This document shows positions 54,192 through 62,584 of a stretch of DNA of 64,000 nt, piece after piece. The notes under the pieces were generated by a model. That model ran no database searches. It was not told the DNA's origin and saw nothing but the letters and a program-made list of their open reading frames with translations. How positions within the stretch are numbered: the first letter of the stretch is position 1; each line of letters opens with the position of its first letter. The stretch is taken from positions 1-64,000 of the forward strand of contig CAWKOX010000006.1 in NCBI GenBank assembly GCA_963851095.1. The letters are read 5' to 3'. A program made the position numbers and the translations under genes. This DNA is from Oleispira sp963851095. Its GTDB lineage: Bacteria; Pseudomonadota; Gammaproteobacteria; Pseudomonadales; Oceanobacteraceae.

Positions 54192-54971
54192 CTAAGGCGT
54201 TCGTATTAATGAACGTAAAAATCCAAACAAGGTTTCTAATAATGTATGAAAACTTTCCCCTAAGTGACCAATCGTCAACCAAATAATGGCTAGACCAACC
54301 AACATAGTGACAGGAAAACCTAACGAAAAAATATTCAACTGAGGTGCTGCTCGCGTCATCACACCAAAAGCAAAGTTAACAATTAATAACGAGGTTAAAG
54401 CAGGCAGTGCAATCACAAGCGCTGATGCAAACATCCATCCGCCCCAGCGAACCATGCGGCCATAATCATCCGCACTCCAAGCCCCTCCACCAATCGGCAT
54501 GGTATAAAAACTTTCAACCACCACCTCTAGCACAACCAAGTGCCCGTTAAGGGCTAAAAATGTCAGACTGGTTAAAAATAAAAACCATTGGCTTACAACA
54601 ACAACCGATACTCCTTGTGCAGGATCAACGGTTGTCGCAATCCCTAAGCCTGTTTGCATCGCGATTAATTGACCCGCCAGTACAAAAACCTGCGTCACTA
54701 TTTCGACCATAAAACCTAATACAATGCCAATCAGCATTTGTTCGAAAATTATAATGAAAGACGCCAAAGACATCGGCTCAACATTCGGCATAGGTGGTAA
54801 TAAAGGCGCGATAATAAGAGTAATAAATACAGACAATAAAATTCTTATTTGTCTAGGTACTAACTTACTGCCTAATAATGGCATTACCCCAAGGCAGCCA
54901 GCTATACGGGCAAAAGGATAAAAGTATTGGCTGACCCAGCCATTGAGCTCAAGTGCGGTAAATTCCAGCAT
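54192..54971 (-). CDS. fliR: Flagellar export protein FliR
   Basis: Core export-gate membrane protein. About six hydrophobic helices; landmarks FARIAGCLGVMPLLGSKLVPRQ, MLIGIVLGFMVEIVTQVF and GLGIATTVDPAQGVSVVVVSQW. 259 residues. It follows fliQ by 9 bp. Confidence 0.95.
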   Translation of the reverse strand: MLEFTALELNGWVSQYFYPFARIAGCLGVMPLLGSKLVPRQIRILLSVFITLIIAPLLPPMPNVEPMSLASFIIIFEQMLIGIVLGFMVEIVTQVFVLAGQLIAMQTGLGIATTVDPAQGVSVVVVSQWFLFLTSLTFLALNGHLVVLEVVVESFYTMPIGGGAWSADDYGRMVRWGGWMFASALVIALPALTSLLIVNFAFGVMTRAAPQLNIFSLGFPVTMLVGLAIIWLTIGHLGESFHTLLETLFGFLRSLIRTP

Positions 54972-54980
54972 AGGTATGAG

Positions 54981-55250
54981 TTAACCAACCAAGAAGGGAA
55001 TATTGGTATAAATACCTAGGGTAAATTCAACGACTTTATTAACCGCCCATGAGCCGAAAAAAATAAGACTAATAAGAGTAATAATTAATCGGGGTAAAAA
55101 GCTTAAAGTTTGTTCGTTAATTTGAGTAGCCGCCTGAAAAGTAGCCACAACCAAACCGACCACAAGACTAGGGATAACCATGACAAAAACGATGGTGACA
55201 ATAATAAATAAAGCCTGGGAAAATAAATCACCAATTTGCTCTACCCCCAT
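54981..55250 (-). CDS. fliQ: Flagellar export protein FliQ
   Basis: Small two-helix gate protein, 89 residues. FSQALFIIVTIVFVMVIPSL and VVGLVVATFQAATQINEQTLSFLPRL match the family, including the TQINEQTLSF signature. It lies 94 bp downstream of fliP and 9 bp before fliR. Confidence 0.95.
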   Translation of the reverse strand: MGVEQIGDLFSQALFIIVTIVFVMVIPSLVVGLVVATFQAATQINEQTLSFLPRLIITLISLIFFGSWAVNKVVEFTLGIYTNIPFLVG

Positions 55251-55344
55251 ACCGACTCCTTAGATGATTTATTCATTCTTATTGCTATTTTTATTGATGT
55301 CACTGTAACGTGTTTTAACGCCACTTGGTCAAATCGTAGTTTGT

Positions 55345-56088
55345 CTAAATCGTACCGAAGCTATTGGCTAACGTCCCCATAACCAAAGCCCAGCCATCAA
55401 TCAGTACAAACAACATAATTTTAAACGGCAACGAAATAATAATGGGCGATAGCATCATCATACCCATGGCCATTAAAATACTGGCAACCACTAGGTCAAT
55501 AATCAGAAAAGGGATGAATAATAAAAAACCAATCTGAAAGGCTGTTTTTAATTCGCTGGTGACAAATGCAGGAATCAATATATGCAACGGCGTTTCATCT
55601 GGGCTTAATAAATCCATTCTTCCCGAAATTCTTACAAATAAATTCAAATCTGTTTCACGGGTTTGAGCCAACATAAATTCTTTCATTGGCTCAGTGGCTC
55701 TTTCTAAGGCTTCTAAAGGTTTGATGGTTTCATTCAAATAAGGTTGTATCGCGACTTCGTTCACCTTTTCAAAAACCGGCATCATAATAAACGCCGTTAG
55801 AAAGATAGACATACCTAAAACGACTTGGTTTGAAGGGGTTTGCTGAAGGCCCAGCGCTTGGCGAAGAATGGCCAATACAACAATGATACGAGTAAAAGCT
55901 GTCATCATCATGATAATGGCAGGCAATAAACTCAGCAGCGTCATTAGCGCTAAAATCTGAATAGTGACCGTATATTCGCCACCGGTATCCGTTTGTTGGA
56001 ACGTTACCGCAGGAATACCCAGCGCACTGATATCGGCAAAGCCCAACATTGGAAATAAAATTACAAGTAGAGCGGTGCAATATTTCAT
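55345..56088 (-). CDS. fliP: Flagellar export protein FliP
   Basis: Gate protein with a cleaved signal peptide (LLVILFPMLGFADI). Helices include LLPAIIMMMTAFTRIIVVLAILRQALG, the hallmark TPSNQVVLGMSIFLTAFIM and LMAMGMMMLSPIIISLPFKIMLFVL. 247 residues. It overlaps the fliO stop by 4 bp. Confidence 0.96.
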   Translation of the reverse strand: MKYCTALLVILFPMLGFADISALGIPAVTFQQTDTGGEYTVTIQILALMTLLSLLPAIIMMMTAFTRIIVVLAILRQALGLQQTPSNQVVLGMSIFLTAFIMMPVFEKVNEVAIQPYLNETIKPLEALERATEPMKEFMLAQTRETDLNLFVRISGRMDLLSPDETPLHILIPAFVTSELKTAFQIGFLLFIPFLIIDLVVASILMAMGMMMLSPIIISLPFKIMLFVLIDGWALVMGTLANSFGTI

Positions 56089-56552
56089 GTTTTATTCAAA
56101 GCCTTTTTGAAAATAGCTTGAAATACAGGTGATTGCTGCTCAATGTCATCTAAATTAATGGGGGTTTCTAACACTAATAAAGTCTGAATAGAGTGTGGGG
56201 TAATTCCCACTAAAATCTGTTGATCGCCAATCTGTATAAGAGATATCTTTTCTTTCAACCCAATTGAGGTTGTCGAAAGGGTTTTGATCATTTGTCCAGA
56301 TCCAGAAAATCCACCTGCGCCAGATCGACTCATTCCTTGTAAGCGCTTGGCGAGATACGCCAACAGTAAGATTAAAGCAATCATACCGGCTAACGTCGCA
56401 GCCACTCGGCCGATAGACGACATAGGATCGGCCGGTAAAGGTGTTGCTTTCGTTAAAGCATCTTCAGCCTGCCCCCATAAAGGCATCAGGAAAATCGCAA
56501 AGCCTAGAAACTGAAATATTTTTTGCTTAGCGTAAGCGCTGAATTCTTTCAC
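56085..56552 (-). CDS. fliO: Flagellar export protein FliO
   Basis: Small bitopic membrane protein assisting FliP assembly. A signal-like segment (residues about 12-30), then a helix (VAATLAGMIALILLLAYLAKRLQG) and a cytoplasmic FliO domain (MIKTLSTTSIGLKEKISLIQIGDQQILVGITPHSI). 155 residues. GTG start at 56552, inside the end of fliN (26-bp overlap). Confidence 0.9.
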   Translation of the reverse strand: MKEFSAYAKQKIFQFLGFAIFLMPLWGQAEDALTKATPLPADPMSSIGRVAATLAGMIALILLLAYLAKRLQGMSRSGAGGFSGSGQMIKTLSTTSIGLKEKISLIQIGDQQILVGITPHSIQTLLVLETPINLDDIEQQSPVFQAIFKKALNKT

Positions 56553-57114
56553 TTTGGCTCACCACATCCGTTAACCGTATACCAAATTTATCATTAACCA
56601 TCACCACCTCACCGTGAGCAATCAGGGTTCCATTAACCAGAACATCTAATGGCTCACCTGCGAGGCGATCAAGTTCAACCACTGACCCTTGGTTTAATTG
56701 AAGAAGGTTACGAATAGGAATTTCAGTTCGTCCTACCTCCATCGAAATGGAAACAGGAATATCAAGAATCACATCGAGTTCAGGCGACAAGTCGTTATTA
56801 GCCGAACCACCTTCATCGGTCAATGCATCTAATGGTGCTTGCTTAACGGAATTTGCCTCTTCCGCCATAGCATCGCCCCATTCATCATCCACACGACCAG
56901 CCTCGATCGTTGTAGGGTCTTCAGCCATAGCAGCCGCCCAGTCATCAGTTACCGAAGCATCACTGGCATCATCAACCCCAGCAGCTACATCATCGACCAA
57001 GCTATCAATGTCGATATCATTCGGGTTTTCTGATTCACTGTCTGCAGACTCATTTTCAGGTGTACCTTCATTTTCAGGTAGCGTTTCATTCTCGTCTTGA
57101 GAGTCATCACTCAT
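56527..57114 (-). CDS. fliN: Flagellar switch protein FliN, long form
   Basis: C-ring protein. The C-terminal SpoA domain (residues about 118-195: VSISMEVGRTEIPIRNLLQLNQGSVVELD, VNDKFGIRL) is standard. The N-terminal 115 residues are an acidic low-complexity extension with two copies of a DDxWxxAMAE motif (DDWAAAMAE, DDEWGDAMAE). E. coli FliN has 137 residues; this has 195. It follows fliM by 20 bp. Confidence 0.94.
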   Translation of the reverse strand: MSDDSQDENETLPENEGTPENESADSESENPNDIDIDSLVDDVAAGVDDASDASVTDDWAAAMAEDPTTIEAGRVDDEWGDAMAEEANSVKQAPLDALTDEGGSANNDLSPELDVILDIPVSISMEVGRTEIPIRNLLQLNQGSVVELDRLAGEPLDVLVNGTLIAHGEVVMVNDKFGIRLTDVVSQSERIQRLR

Positions 57115-57134
57115 AATATCCCCTTAACAACGAA

Positions 57135-58103
57135 CTAGCGTCGCTTATGGTTAAATTGTTCAATAACTTTAACAGCTAGATTTTCATCAGAAACACCTAG
57201 CTTTCCTTTAAACATTGGCACGCCTTGAGCTTCTAAAGTAAAAAACTCAGGCATATCAATTGGAATGATATCGCCACTTTTCAACGCGGCTACTTCTCGC
57301 AAAGAAAGCTGTTGCTTGACAACAGTCCCATGCACCGCGACTTTCGCATTTAAAATATCTTCCCGCAGTGACTGCTGCCAGCGATCATCAACATCATCGA
57401 TGTCACTTTGCATACCCGCATCCAGTGTTTCTCGAATAGGTTCGATCATCGAATACGGTACTGTGATATGCATATCACCGCCGCCGCCATCCAACTCAAT
57501 ATGAAATGTACTAACCACGACCACTTCAGAAGGACTCACAATGTTCGCCATTGCAGGATTCACTTCAGAGCCAACATACTCAAATTCAGCGTCTAAAATA
57601 GTACTCCAAGCTTCTTTATAATCTTTAAATACTTGCGCCAAGACTAGCTGGATAACTCGAATTTCTGTGGGTGTAAATTCACGCCCTTCAATTTTTGCAT
57701 GACGGCCATCACCGCCAAAAAAGTTATCCACGAGCTTAAAGACTAATTTAGCATCCAATATAAAAAGTGACGTGCCTCTAAGAGGGCGAATTTTTACGAG
57801 ATTCAAACTGGTGGGTACATATAAGGTATGAACGTATTCACCAAATTTCATTATTTGAACGCCACCTGATGCAACATCCGCACTGCGGCGTAAAAAGTTA
57901 AACATACTAATTCGGGTATAACGGGCAAAACGTTCGTTGATCATTTCCAGAGTTGGCATACGACCACGCACAATGCGGTCGTTACTGGTAATATCGTAAG
58001 CCTTAACACCCGCAGAATCGATATCCGACTCGGGCTCTAAATCTACATCATCGACACCGTGTAATAAGGCATCAATCTCGTCTTGGCTTAGTAAGTCTTG
58101 CAC
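57135..58103 (-). CDS. fliM: Flagellar switch protein FliM
   Basis: C-ring protein that binds CheY-P through its extreme N-terminus, LSQDEIDALLHGVDD (residues 5-19). The middle domain has RMPTLEMINERFARY and GTSLFILDAKLVFKLVDNFFGG; the C-terminal SpoA domain ends in FKGKLGVSDENLAVKV. 322 residues. It follows fliL by 10 bp. Confidence 0.97.
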   Translation of the reverse strand: MQDLLSQDEIDALLHGVDDVDLEPESDIDSAGVKAYDITSNDRIVRGRMPTLEMINERFARYTRISMFNFLRRSADVASGGVQIMKFGEYVHTLYVPTSLNLVKIRPLRGTSLFILDAKLVFKLVDNFFGGDGRHAKIEGREFTPTEIRVIQLVLAQVFKDYKEAWSTILDAEFEYVGSEVNPAMANIVSPSEVVVVSTFHIELDGGGGDMHITVPYSMIEPIRETLDAGMQSDIDDVDDRWQQSLREDILNAKVAVHGTVVKQQLSLREVAALKSGDIIPIDMPEFFTLEAQGVPMFKGKLGVSDENLAVKVIEQFNHKRR

Positions 58104-58113
58104 GCGCGTTCCC

Positions 58114-58647
58114 TTATTGCATCACAAAGTCAGTGAATAAAACGGCCTCAATACCTTCGACACCTGCTTCCGCTTGTAAGACGGCCGCTAACTGTTCATG
58201 AAGAATATCAATGAGCTCACTACGACCTTCTGGAGTACGTAATTGTTTAAAATCTTGCTCTGCCAATACCCCAACAATAGTATTTCGTAGCATTGGATTA
58301 TGCAGTTCAATCGCCGCTATAACTGGCTGAGAGCGAGTCATAATTTCTATGCTGGCCTGTAAAAAACGCTGTCGAGTACCCAAATTGTAATTAACAATAA
58401 ATCTTGGTTTCATTTTTATATAAATGGCAGGAGTCGGTATGTCTTCAACTACTTCCGCAATCTCACCTTCGGTAACCGCTCCATCTTCATTTTCATCGCT
58501 ATCGCCAGCCAATAAAAAGACTGCAACGCCTGCAGCAATACCAATTAATAATACGATTGCCACAATAATGATGATCAGCTTTTTTTTTCCTCCACCCTGC
58601 TCTTCAGCATTATCTTGATCGAGGGTCAAATCTTGTTCTTCAGCCAT
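58114..58647 (-). CDS. fliL: Flagellar basal-body protein FliL
   Basis: Stator-associated membrane protein. A Lys-rich stop (GGGKKK), one helix (LIIIIVAIVLLIGIAAGVAVFLLA), then a periplasmic domain (YIKMKPRFIVNYNLGTRQRFLQASIEIMTR). 177 residues. GGAGAA precedes the ATG. It is the first gene behind its own sigma-54 promoter. Confidence 0.93.
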   Translation of the reverse strand: MAEEQDLTLDQDNAEEQGGGKKKLIIIIVAIVLLIGIAAGVAVFLLAGDSDENEDGAVTEGEIAEVVEDIPTPAIYIKMKPRFIVNYNLGTRQRFLQASIEIMTRSQPVIAAIELHNPMLRNTIVGVLAEQDFKQLRTPEGRSELIDILHEQLAAVLQAEAGVEGIEAVLFTDFVMQ

Positions 58648-58679
58648 AACGTCAGTTCTCCGGTGCTTGTAGTCAAAAT

Positions 58680-58696
58680 AGCAATACGCATGCCAT
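58680..58696 (-). promoter_or_regulatory. sigma-54 promoter of the fliL operon
   Basis: Minus strand ATGGCATGCGTATTGCT matches YTGGCACGRNNNTTGCW at nearly all conserved positions, including the -24 GG and -12 GC with correct spacing. The predicted start near 58668 is about 20 bp before the fliL ATG. It fits FleQ-type class II control. Confidence 0.8.
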
Positions 58697-58707
58697 GTTT
58701 TTGCGTC

Positions 58708-58736
58708 AAAAAAACATAGGCATTATCTAGATGCCT
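58708..58736 (-). terminator. Terminator of fliK
   Basis: AGGCAT (58718-58723) pairs with ATGCCT (58731-58736), seven-base loop; on the minus strand the stem is followed by ATGTTTTTTTG. The stem is short but the T-run is good. It lies between fliK and the fliL promoter, so the two are separate transcription units. Confidence 0.6.
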
Positions 58737-58789
58737 GTTTTATTTGTTAACAGGCCCTAAAGACAGCTTAGACAAGGTATGAGCAGGCG

Positions 58790-60040
58790 TTAAACAAAGG
58801 TATCTAATATATTATTATTTTTAGTTTTTGCTATATCGACACTGATTTCTTCTCCCTCTTGCTGAAAAGTGTCAGAATCCGGTGATTGCTCCTTATCTTG
58901 CTGCGAGTCAGAATCAAACGCTGACTGATCTCCTCGCCCAGCGTCGGCTTGCACATCAAACTCAGAAAGCTCTAATCCTTGACCCGCCAGCATATCGCGC
59001 AGTCGATGTGCGCTACTTTCAAGCGCCTCTTTTACTTGATGATTCTGCACCTGCACATGAACCTGTGTTTGCTGATCATCTTTAATGTGTAACTTCAACT
59101 CAAGACTCCCCAGCTCCGGCGGGTCTAAATGAATGGTCACTTGCTTAATATCTTTAGTTGCGTTCATTGTAATGCGCTCTGTTAAAGCATCACCCCATGC
59201 TTGCTGGCCTTTACTTAATTTCAGAGTTTGATCATCTTGTTTGCGCTCTAATAAATTTGACTTCGCTTCAAGTTCGCCCTTTTCTATCACCTCACCGTCA
59301 ATCAACTCATCTAAAGTTTGACTCGTAGGGTCTTCGTTCAAAGCCAATGCAAGATTTATATTTGCTTCAGCCGGTATTAAAGTCTTCAGTGCGATAGGGG
59401 CTTGCGGTGTCGTCATTAGCTCGAGAGTTGATTTTTTGGAGGTTGCTAAAGCTGAAGTAGACTCTGAGCCAAGAAAACGTTCATTTAATTCACCTTCACC
59501 CTCCAACTCACTCGCCGTCATCATGACAGAGGTCGTATTCTGGTTTAAGTGCTGTGACATGACAGAAGGGGATTTAGAGGATTCTGCGGCAACAGCCGCT
59601 GCATTCAAAGTATTAGCCTGAGAAGACACGGTTTTCTGATCGATTAAACTAGAAACTAATGATTGTGCATAAAAACCTTGCTGCGCAAGCAGATTTGAAG
59701 GCGATTCGTTTTCTGTAGAAGCTTCTGTAGCGCCCTCACCTTCTGCAACAGGGGCCAATAAAAGTGAAGCGTCTTTATTAGAAAGCTCCGTATTTGAAGC
59801 GTCAGTATTCATTAACAATGAATTTGAAGCGAGCGCTTCAAGCGGCAAAGCTTGGCCTAAGTGCGGCAAACCTTCATCCTCTAAAGGCATGGGCTGTCCT
59901 GCCTTATCTGGTAACAAACCTGAAAGTACACTGGAAAAACCGTGCCCTCCAAGACCCTCTATTCCAGATAACTTAGGATCAGCAGCCACTCCGGCTGAGA
60001 ATATTTGCATTAAGCCATGTTGTGTCGATTGAGTTTCCAT
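58790..60040 (-). CDS. fliK: Flagellar hook-length control protein FliK
   Basis: Secreted ruler protein. A low-complexity N-terminal half (Ser/Ala/Glu-rich) and a conserved C-terminal domain: ITMNATKDIKQVTIHLDPPE, LGSLELKLHIKDDQQTQVHVQ, LRDMLAGQGLELSEFDVQAD. 416 residues. AGGAG lies about five bases before the ATG. It has its own sigma-54 promoter 30 bp upstream. Confidence 0.92.
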   Translation of the reverse strand: METQSTQHGLMQIFSAGVAADPKLSGIEGLGGHGFSSVLSGLLPDKAGQPMPLEDEGLPHLGQALPLEALASNSLLMNTDASNTELSNKDASLLLAPVAEGEGATEASTENESPSNLLAQQGFYAQSLVSSLIDQKTVSSQANTLNAAAVAAESSKSPSVMSQHLNQNTTSVMMTASELEGEGELNERFLGSESTSALATSKKSTLELMTTPQAPIALKTLIPAEANINLALALNEDPTSQTLDELIDGEVIEKGELEAKSNLLERKQDDQTLKLSKGQQAWGDALTERITMNATKDIKQVTIHLDPPELGSLELKLHIKDDQQTQVHVQVQNHQVKEALESSAHRLRDMLAGQGLELSEFDVQADAGRGDQSAFDSDSQQDKEQSPDSDTFQQEGEEISVDIAKTKNNNILDTFV

Positions 60041-60069
60041 AGGTGCTCCTATTAATCATACTTAGTGAG

Positions 60070-60086
60070 AGCAAAGGACGGGCCAA
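60070..60086 (-). promoter_or_regulatory. sigma-54 promoter of fliK
   Basis: Minus strand TTGGCCCGTCCTTTGCT matches YTGGCACGRNNNTTGCW with the -24 GG and -12 GC intact and correct spacing; the visible differences are C for A in CAC and T for R. The predicted start near 60058 leaves an 18-nt leader. Confidence 0.8.
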
Positions 60087-60112
60087 CTAGGAAGTGAAAA
60101 TGAAAATGAAAA

Positions 60113-60457
60113 TTATTTAATGAGTGATAACAGAATCGTTTTAACGGATTGATATTCAGTATCCGTTTCTGAAATGAGTGATTGGATACCCTCAAAATCA
60201 GCATCTCGCGCTTTTTCTTCTATTTTAAAACACATTTCTGCTAAAGGCAGTGCTGAAAGGTTACTAGAAGCCCCCTTAAAACTATGAGCAATTTCTTTTA
60301 ATAATAAAGCATTCCGCTCATCAAACGCACTTTGCATTGCAGGTACTCGAGGATCAGAGTCAATGATAAAAACCTGAATTAATTCAGAAAATTCATCTTC
60401 CATAATTTCTTCTAGCATAGCCAGCGCTTCAATATCAAAATGAGCGTTTTTATCCAC
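60113..60457 (-). CDS. hptB: Histidine phosphotransfer protein (HptB-like)
   Basis: Single Hpt domain of 114 residues with the phospho-His in IAHSFKGASSNLSALPL. It is the last gene of a trio with an anti-sigma-antagonist and a receiver/phosphatase/kinase, the make-up of the HptB-HsbR-HsbA pathway that in P. aeruginosa switches between motility and attachment. It starts 16 bp after the hsbR-like gene. The gene name rests on this context. Confidence 0.8.
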   Translation of the reverse strand: MDKNAHFDIEALAMLEEIMEDEFSELIQVFIIDSDPRVPAMQSAFDERNALLLKEIAHSFKGASSNLSALPLAEMCFKIEEKARDADFEGIQSLISETDTEYQSVKTILLSLIK

Positions 60458-60473
60458 AATTAACTCCTAATAT

Positions 60474-62192
60474 CTAAACTTTATTTTTCTGTGGCCAGTG
60501 TATCTCTGCCACTACCTTATTACCACACCCGACATATTCTAATGAATGACATAATGCATTAATAAGAGGTAAACCTCGACCGCTATATATGTTTTTTTCT
60601 GATGTATTATCAGCAATTTCAAGCGCTTTTTCATGGCTTACTTTTTTATAATTAAACCCTTCTCCACTGTCTTCTATACTGAGCTTGAATATACCTGTAC
60701 GGCCGTTTTGAGACGTATGCTGCATCTGTATTTTAATAAATCCGGATTGAAGAGCATTTAAGCGCTGTTCACGTACCGCATAAAATTCAGCAAAACCAGC
60801 CGGGGTTGATTTCATTGCAGAATCTAATGTTAATAAGCCATGCTCCAGCGCATTAGAAAATAGCTCAGATACCACCGTAAATAATTGTCCTCCCATCACT
60901 CGTAAAACGGGAACCTCCATCATTATGTGCATAACCAGTGGCAACGGATTAAAATTTCTTAACGAATCAGCCCCTAGTTCATAATCAATTTTCCAATCAC
61001 TAGCCACAGATGATGACCTTCGAGAAGATACTGCTTGATCCACGGCCTCATCATCAACCATTTTCAACTCAACAAGCGTTGTATCATCATCTTTTTCTGT
61101 CTCGCCAACAAACTCATTAATGCTTTTTTGTACCGTATCAAATAATACATCCGGATCAATATCATTACTAAAAACAGACCGTAAGCGCTCTTCTCCAAAC
61201 ATCTCACCTTGACTGTTTCGAGCCTCAACAATGCCATCCGACCACATAAAAAATCGATCTTCAATGTCCATGCTGTGTTCAGTCATGTCATCATTAAACT
61301 GTTCAGTTTTTAAAACACCCAGTGGTAAGTGCTGAGATTGAATAGATTCAAGATGATTGCCCTTGTTCGTTAATAAATAACAATCCGGCACTCCCCCCAT
61401 CCATACACTCATACTGCGCTCAGAAAAATTTAAACTAACCGCAGCAGCGCAGCAAAAAAAACCGACTGGGAGTATTTTTTTTAGTTTGGTATTGATTTCA
61501 CGTAATATCATTTGAAGGCCGAAGCCCTTGGCGGTCATACCATAAAATATCTCTGCAACGGGCATCGCACCAATAGCTGCCGGCAAGCCATGCCCGGTAA
61601 AATCGCCCAACAAAACATGCATACCACCTGCAGGCTTTCGCGCAGCAAGCAGTACATCACCATTAAAGACCGCTAATGGAGAAAGCATGTATTTAATATT
61701 TTCGGCATCTAGACAACCCGAGTGCGCTACATTATCAAAAACAGTTTTCGCCACCTGTTGCTCGCGTAACATATGCTGATTATGTTCAACAATGGTATCG
61801 CGTTGCTTTTGCAGTATTCCATGCATATTTCTCATACGCACAAATGCATCAATTTTCGCTTTTAGAATAATATGATTATAAGGTTTTGTTAAAAAATCAT
61901 CGCCACCAGCCTCTAGACAATCCGCAAGGCTTTGAGCGTCAACGAGTGACGTTAAAAAAATAATAGGGACGAGTTCTTCACCGGCAAGATGCTTAATTTC
62001 TTTCGCTGCATCTTTACCGTTTAGTAGCGGCATAATGACATCTAATAAAATAATGTCTGGGGACTCTTGTAAAAAATACTCAATGGCTTCTCTGCCATTT
62101 TTGGCCTCAATAACATGATGCCCTTCTTTACTGACAATTTTACTCAATAACAATCGATCAACAGGATTATCGTCAGCAATAAGAATTTTCAT
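60474..62192 (-). CDS. hsbR: Receiver / PP2C phosphatase / kinase fusion (HsbR-like)
   Basis: Three domains in order: receiver (residues about 1-120; IADDNP, phospho-Asp in IILLDVIMPLLNG, Lys in DFLTKPY), SpoIIE/PP2C phosphatase (about 170-375; LLGDFTGHGLPAAIGAMPVAE, VWMGGVPDCYLL, MWSDGIVEAR, EKDDDTTLVEL) and a C-terminal anti-sigma-type ATPase (about 430-570; VVSELFSNALEHGLL, SIEDSGEGF, GRGLPLINAL). P. aeruginosa HsbR has the same layout and acts as both phosphatase and kinase for HsbA. 572 residues. It sits 12 bp after the STAS gene. Confidence 0.88.
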   Translation of the reverse strand: MKILIADDNPVDRLLLSKIVSKEGHHVIEAKNGREAIEYFLQESPDIILLDVIMPLLNGKDAAKEIKHLAGEELVPIIFLTSLVDAQSLADCLEAGGDDFLTKPYNHIILKAKIDAFVRMRNMHGILQKQRDTIVEHNQHMLREQQVAKTVFDNVAHSGCLDAENIKYMLSPLAVFNGDVLLAARKPAGGMHVLLGDFTGHGLPAAIGAMPVAEIFYGMTAKGFGLQMILREINTKLKKILPVGFFCCAAAVSLNFSERSMSVWMGGVPDCYLLTNKGNHLESIQSQHLPLGVLKTEQFNDDMTEHSMDIEDRFFMWSDGIVEARNSQGEMFGEERLRSVFSNDIDPDVLFDTVQKSINEFVGETEKDDDTTLVELKMVDDEAVDQAVSSRRSSSVASDWKIDYELGADSLRNFNPLPLVMHIMMEVPVLRVMGGQLFTVVSELFSNALEHGLLTLDSAMKSTPAGFAEFYAVREQRLNALQSGFIKIQMQHTSQNGRTGIFKLSIEDSGEGFNYKKVSHEKALEIADNTSEKNIYSGRGLPLINALCHSLEYVGCGNKVVAEIHWPQKNKV

Positions 62193-62204
62193 GAACGCAA
62201 CCCG

Positions 62205-62510
62205 TTATTTAATCGTAAACAACTGCTCAAAATTTGAAATACTCAAAATTCTCCTCACATCGTCATTGCACTTAGTGATGGTTATACACGCATCATCACC
62301 ACCCGCATAATCTCGTAATAGCAATAACATGCCTAACGCGGAGCTATCTAAATACGAGGTATTTCCTAAGTCGACAACATAAGACGTAACTTTTGATGAC
62401 TCTACTTCATAAGCTTCTCGAAACTCTTGGTGCGCACTAAAGTCAAAACGCCCCTCAACCTTAATCGTTACCTCTTGCCCACTTTCATCCATCTTCGATT
62501 GAACACCCAT
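62205..62510 (-). CDS. hsbA: STAS anti-sigma-factor antagonist (HsbA-like)
   Basis: Single STAS domain of 101 residues with the phosphorylatable Ser in NTSYLDSSALGMLLLL. Its phosphorylation state is expected to be set by the phosphatase/kinase encoded next. In P. aeruginosa HsbA binds FlgM or the cyclase HsbD. AAGGAG precedes the ATG. It is 74 bp after the CheD-CheB gene. Confidence 0.82.
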   Translation of the reverse strand: MGVQSKMDESGQEVTIKVEGRFDFSAHQEFREAYEVESSKVTSYVVDLGNTSYLDSSALGMLLLLRDYAGGDDACITITKCNDDVRRILSISNFEQLFTIK

Positions 62511-62584
62511 GTTTTAACTCCTTAATGATCTCTTCATACTTTAGTCTATATTTGATACTAGCCTAGTAATCTAAAGAATCCTTT

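Noticed and set aside
56747..57100. 117-codon Ser-rich frame opposite fliN
   Set aside because: Antisense shadow of the acidic FliN extension.
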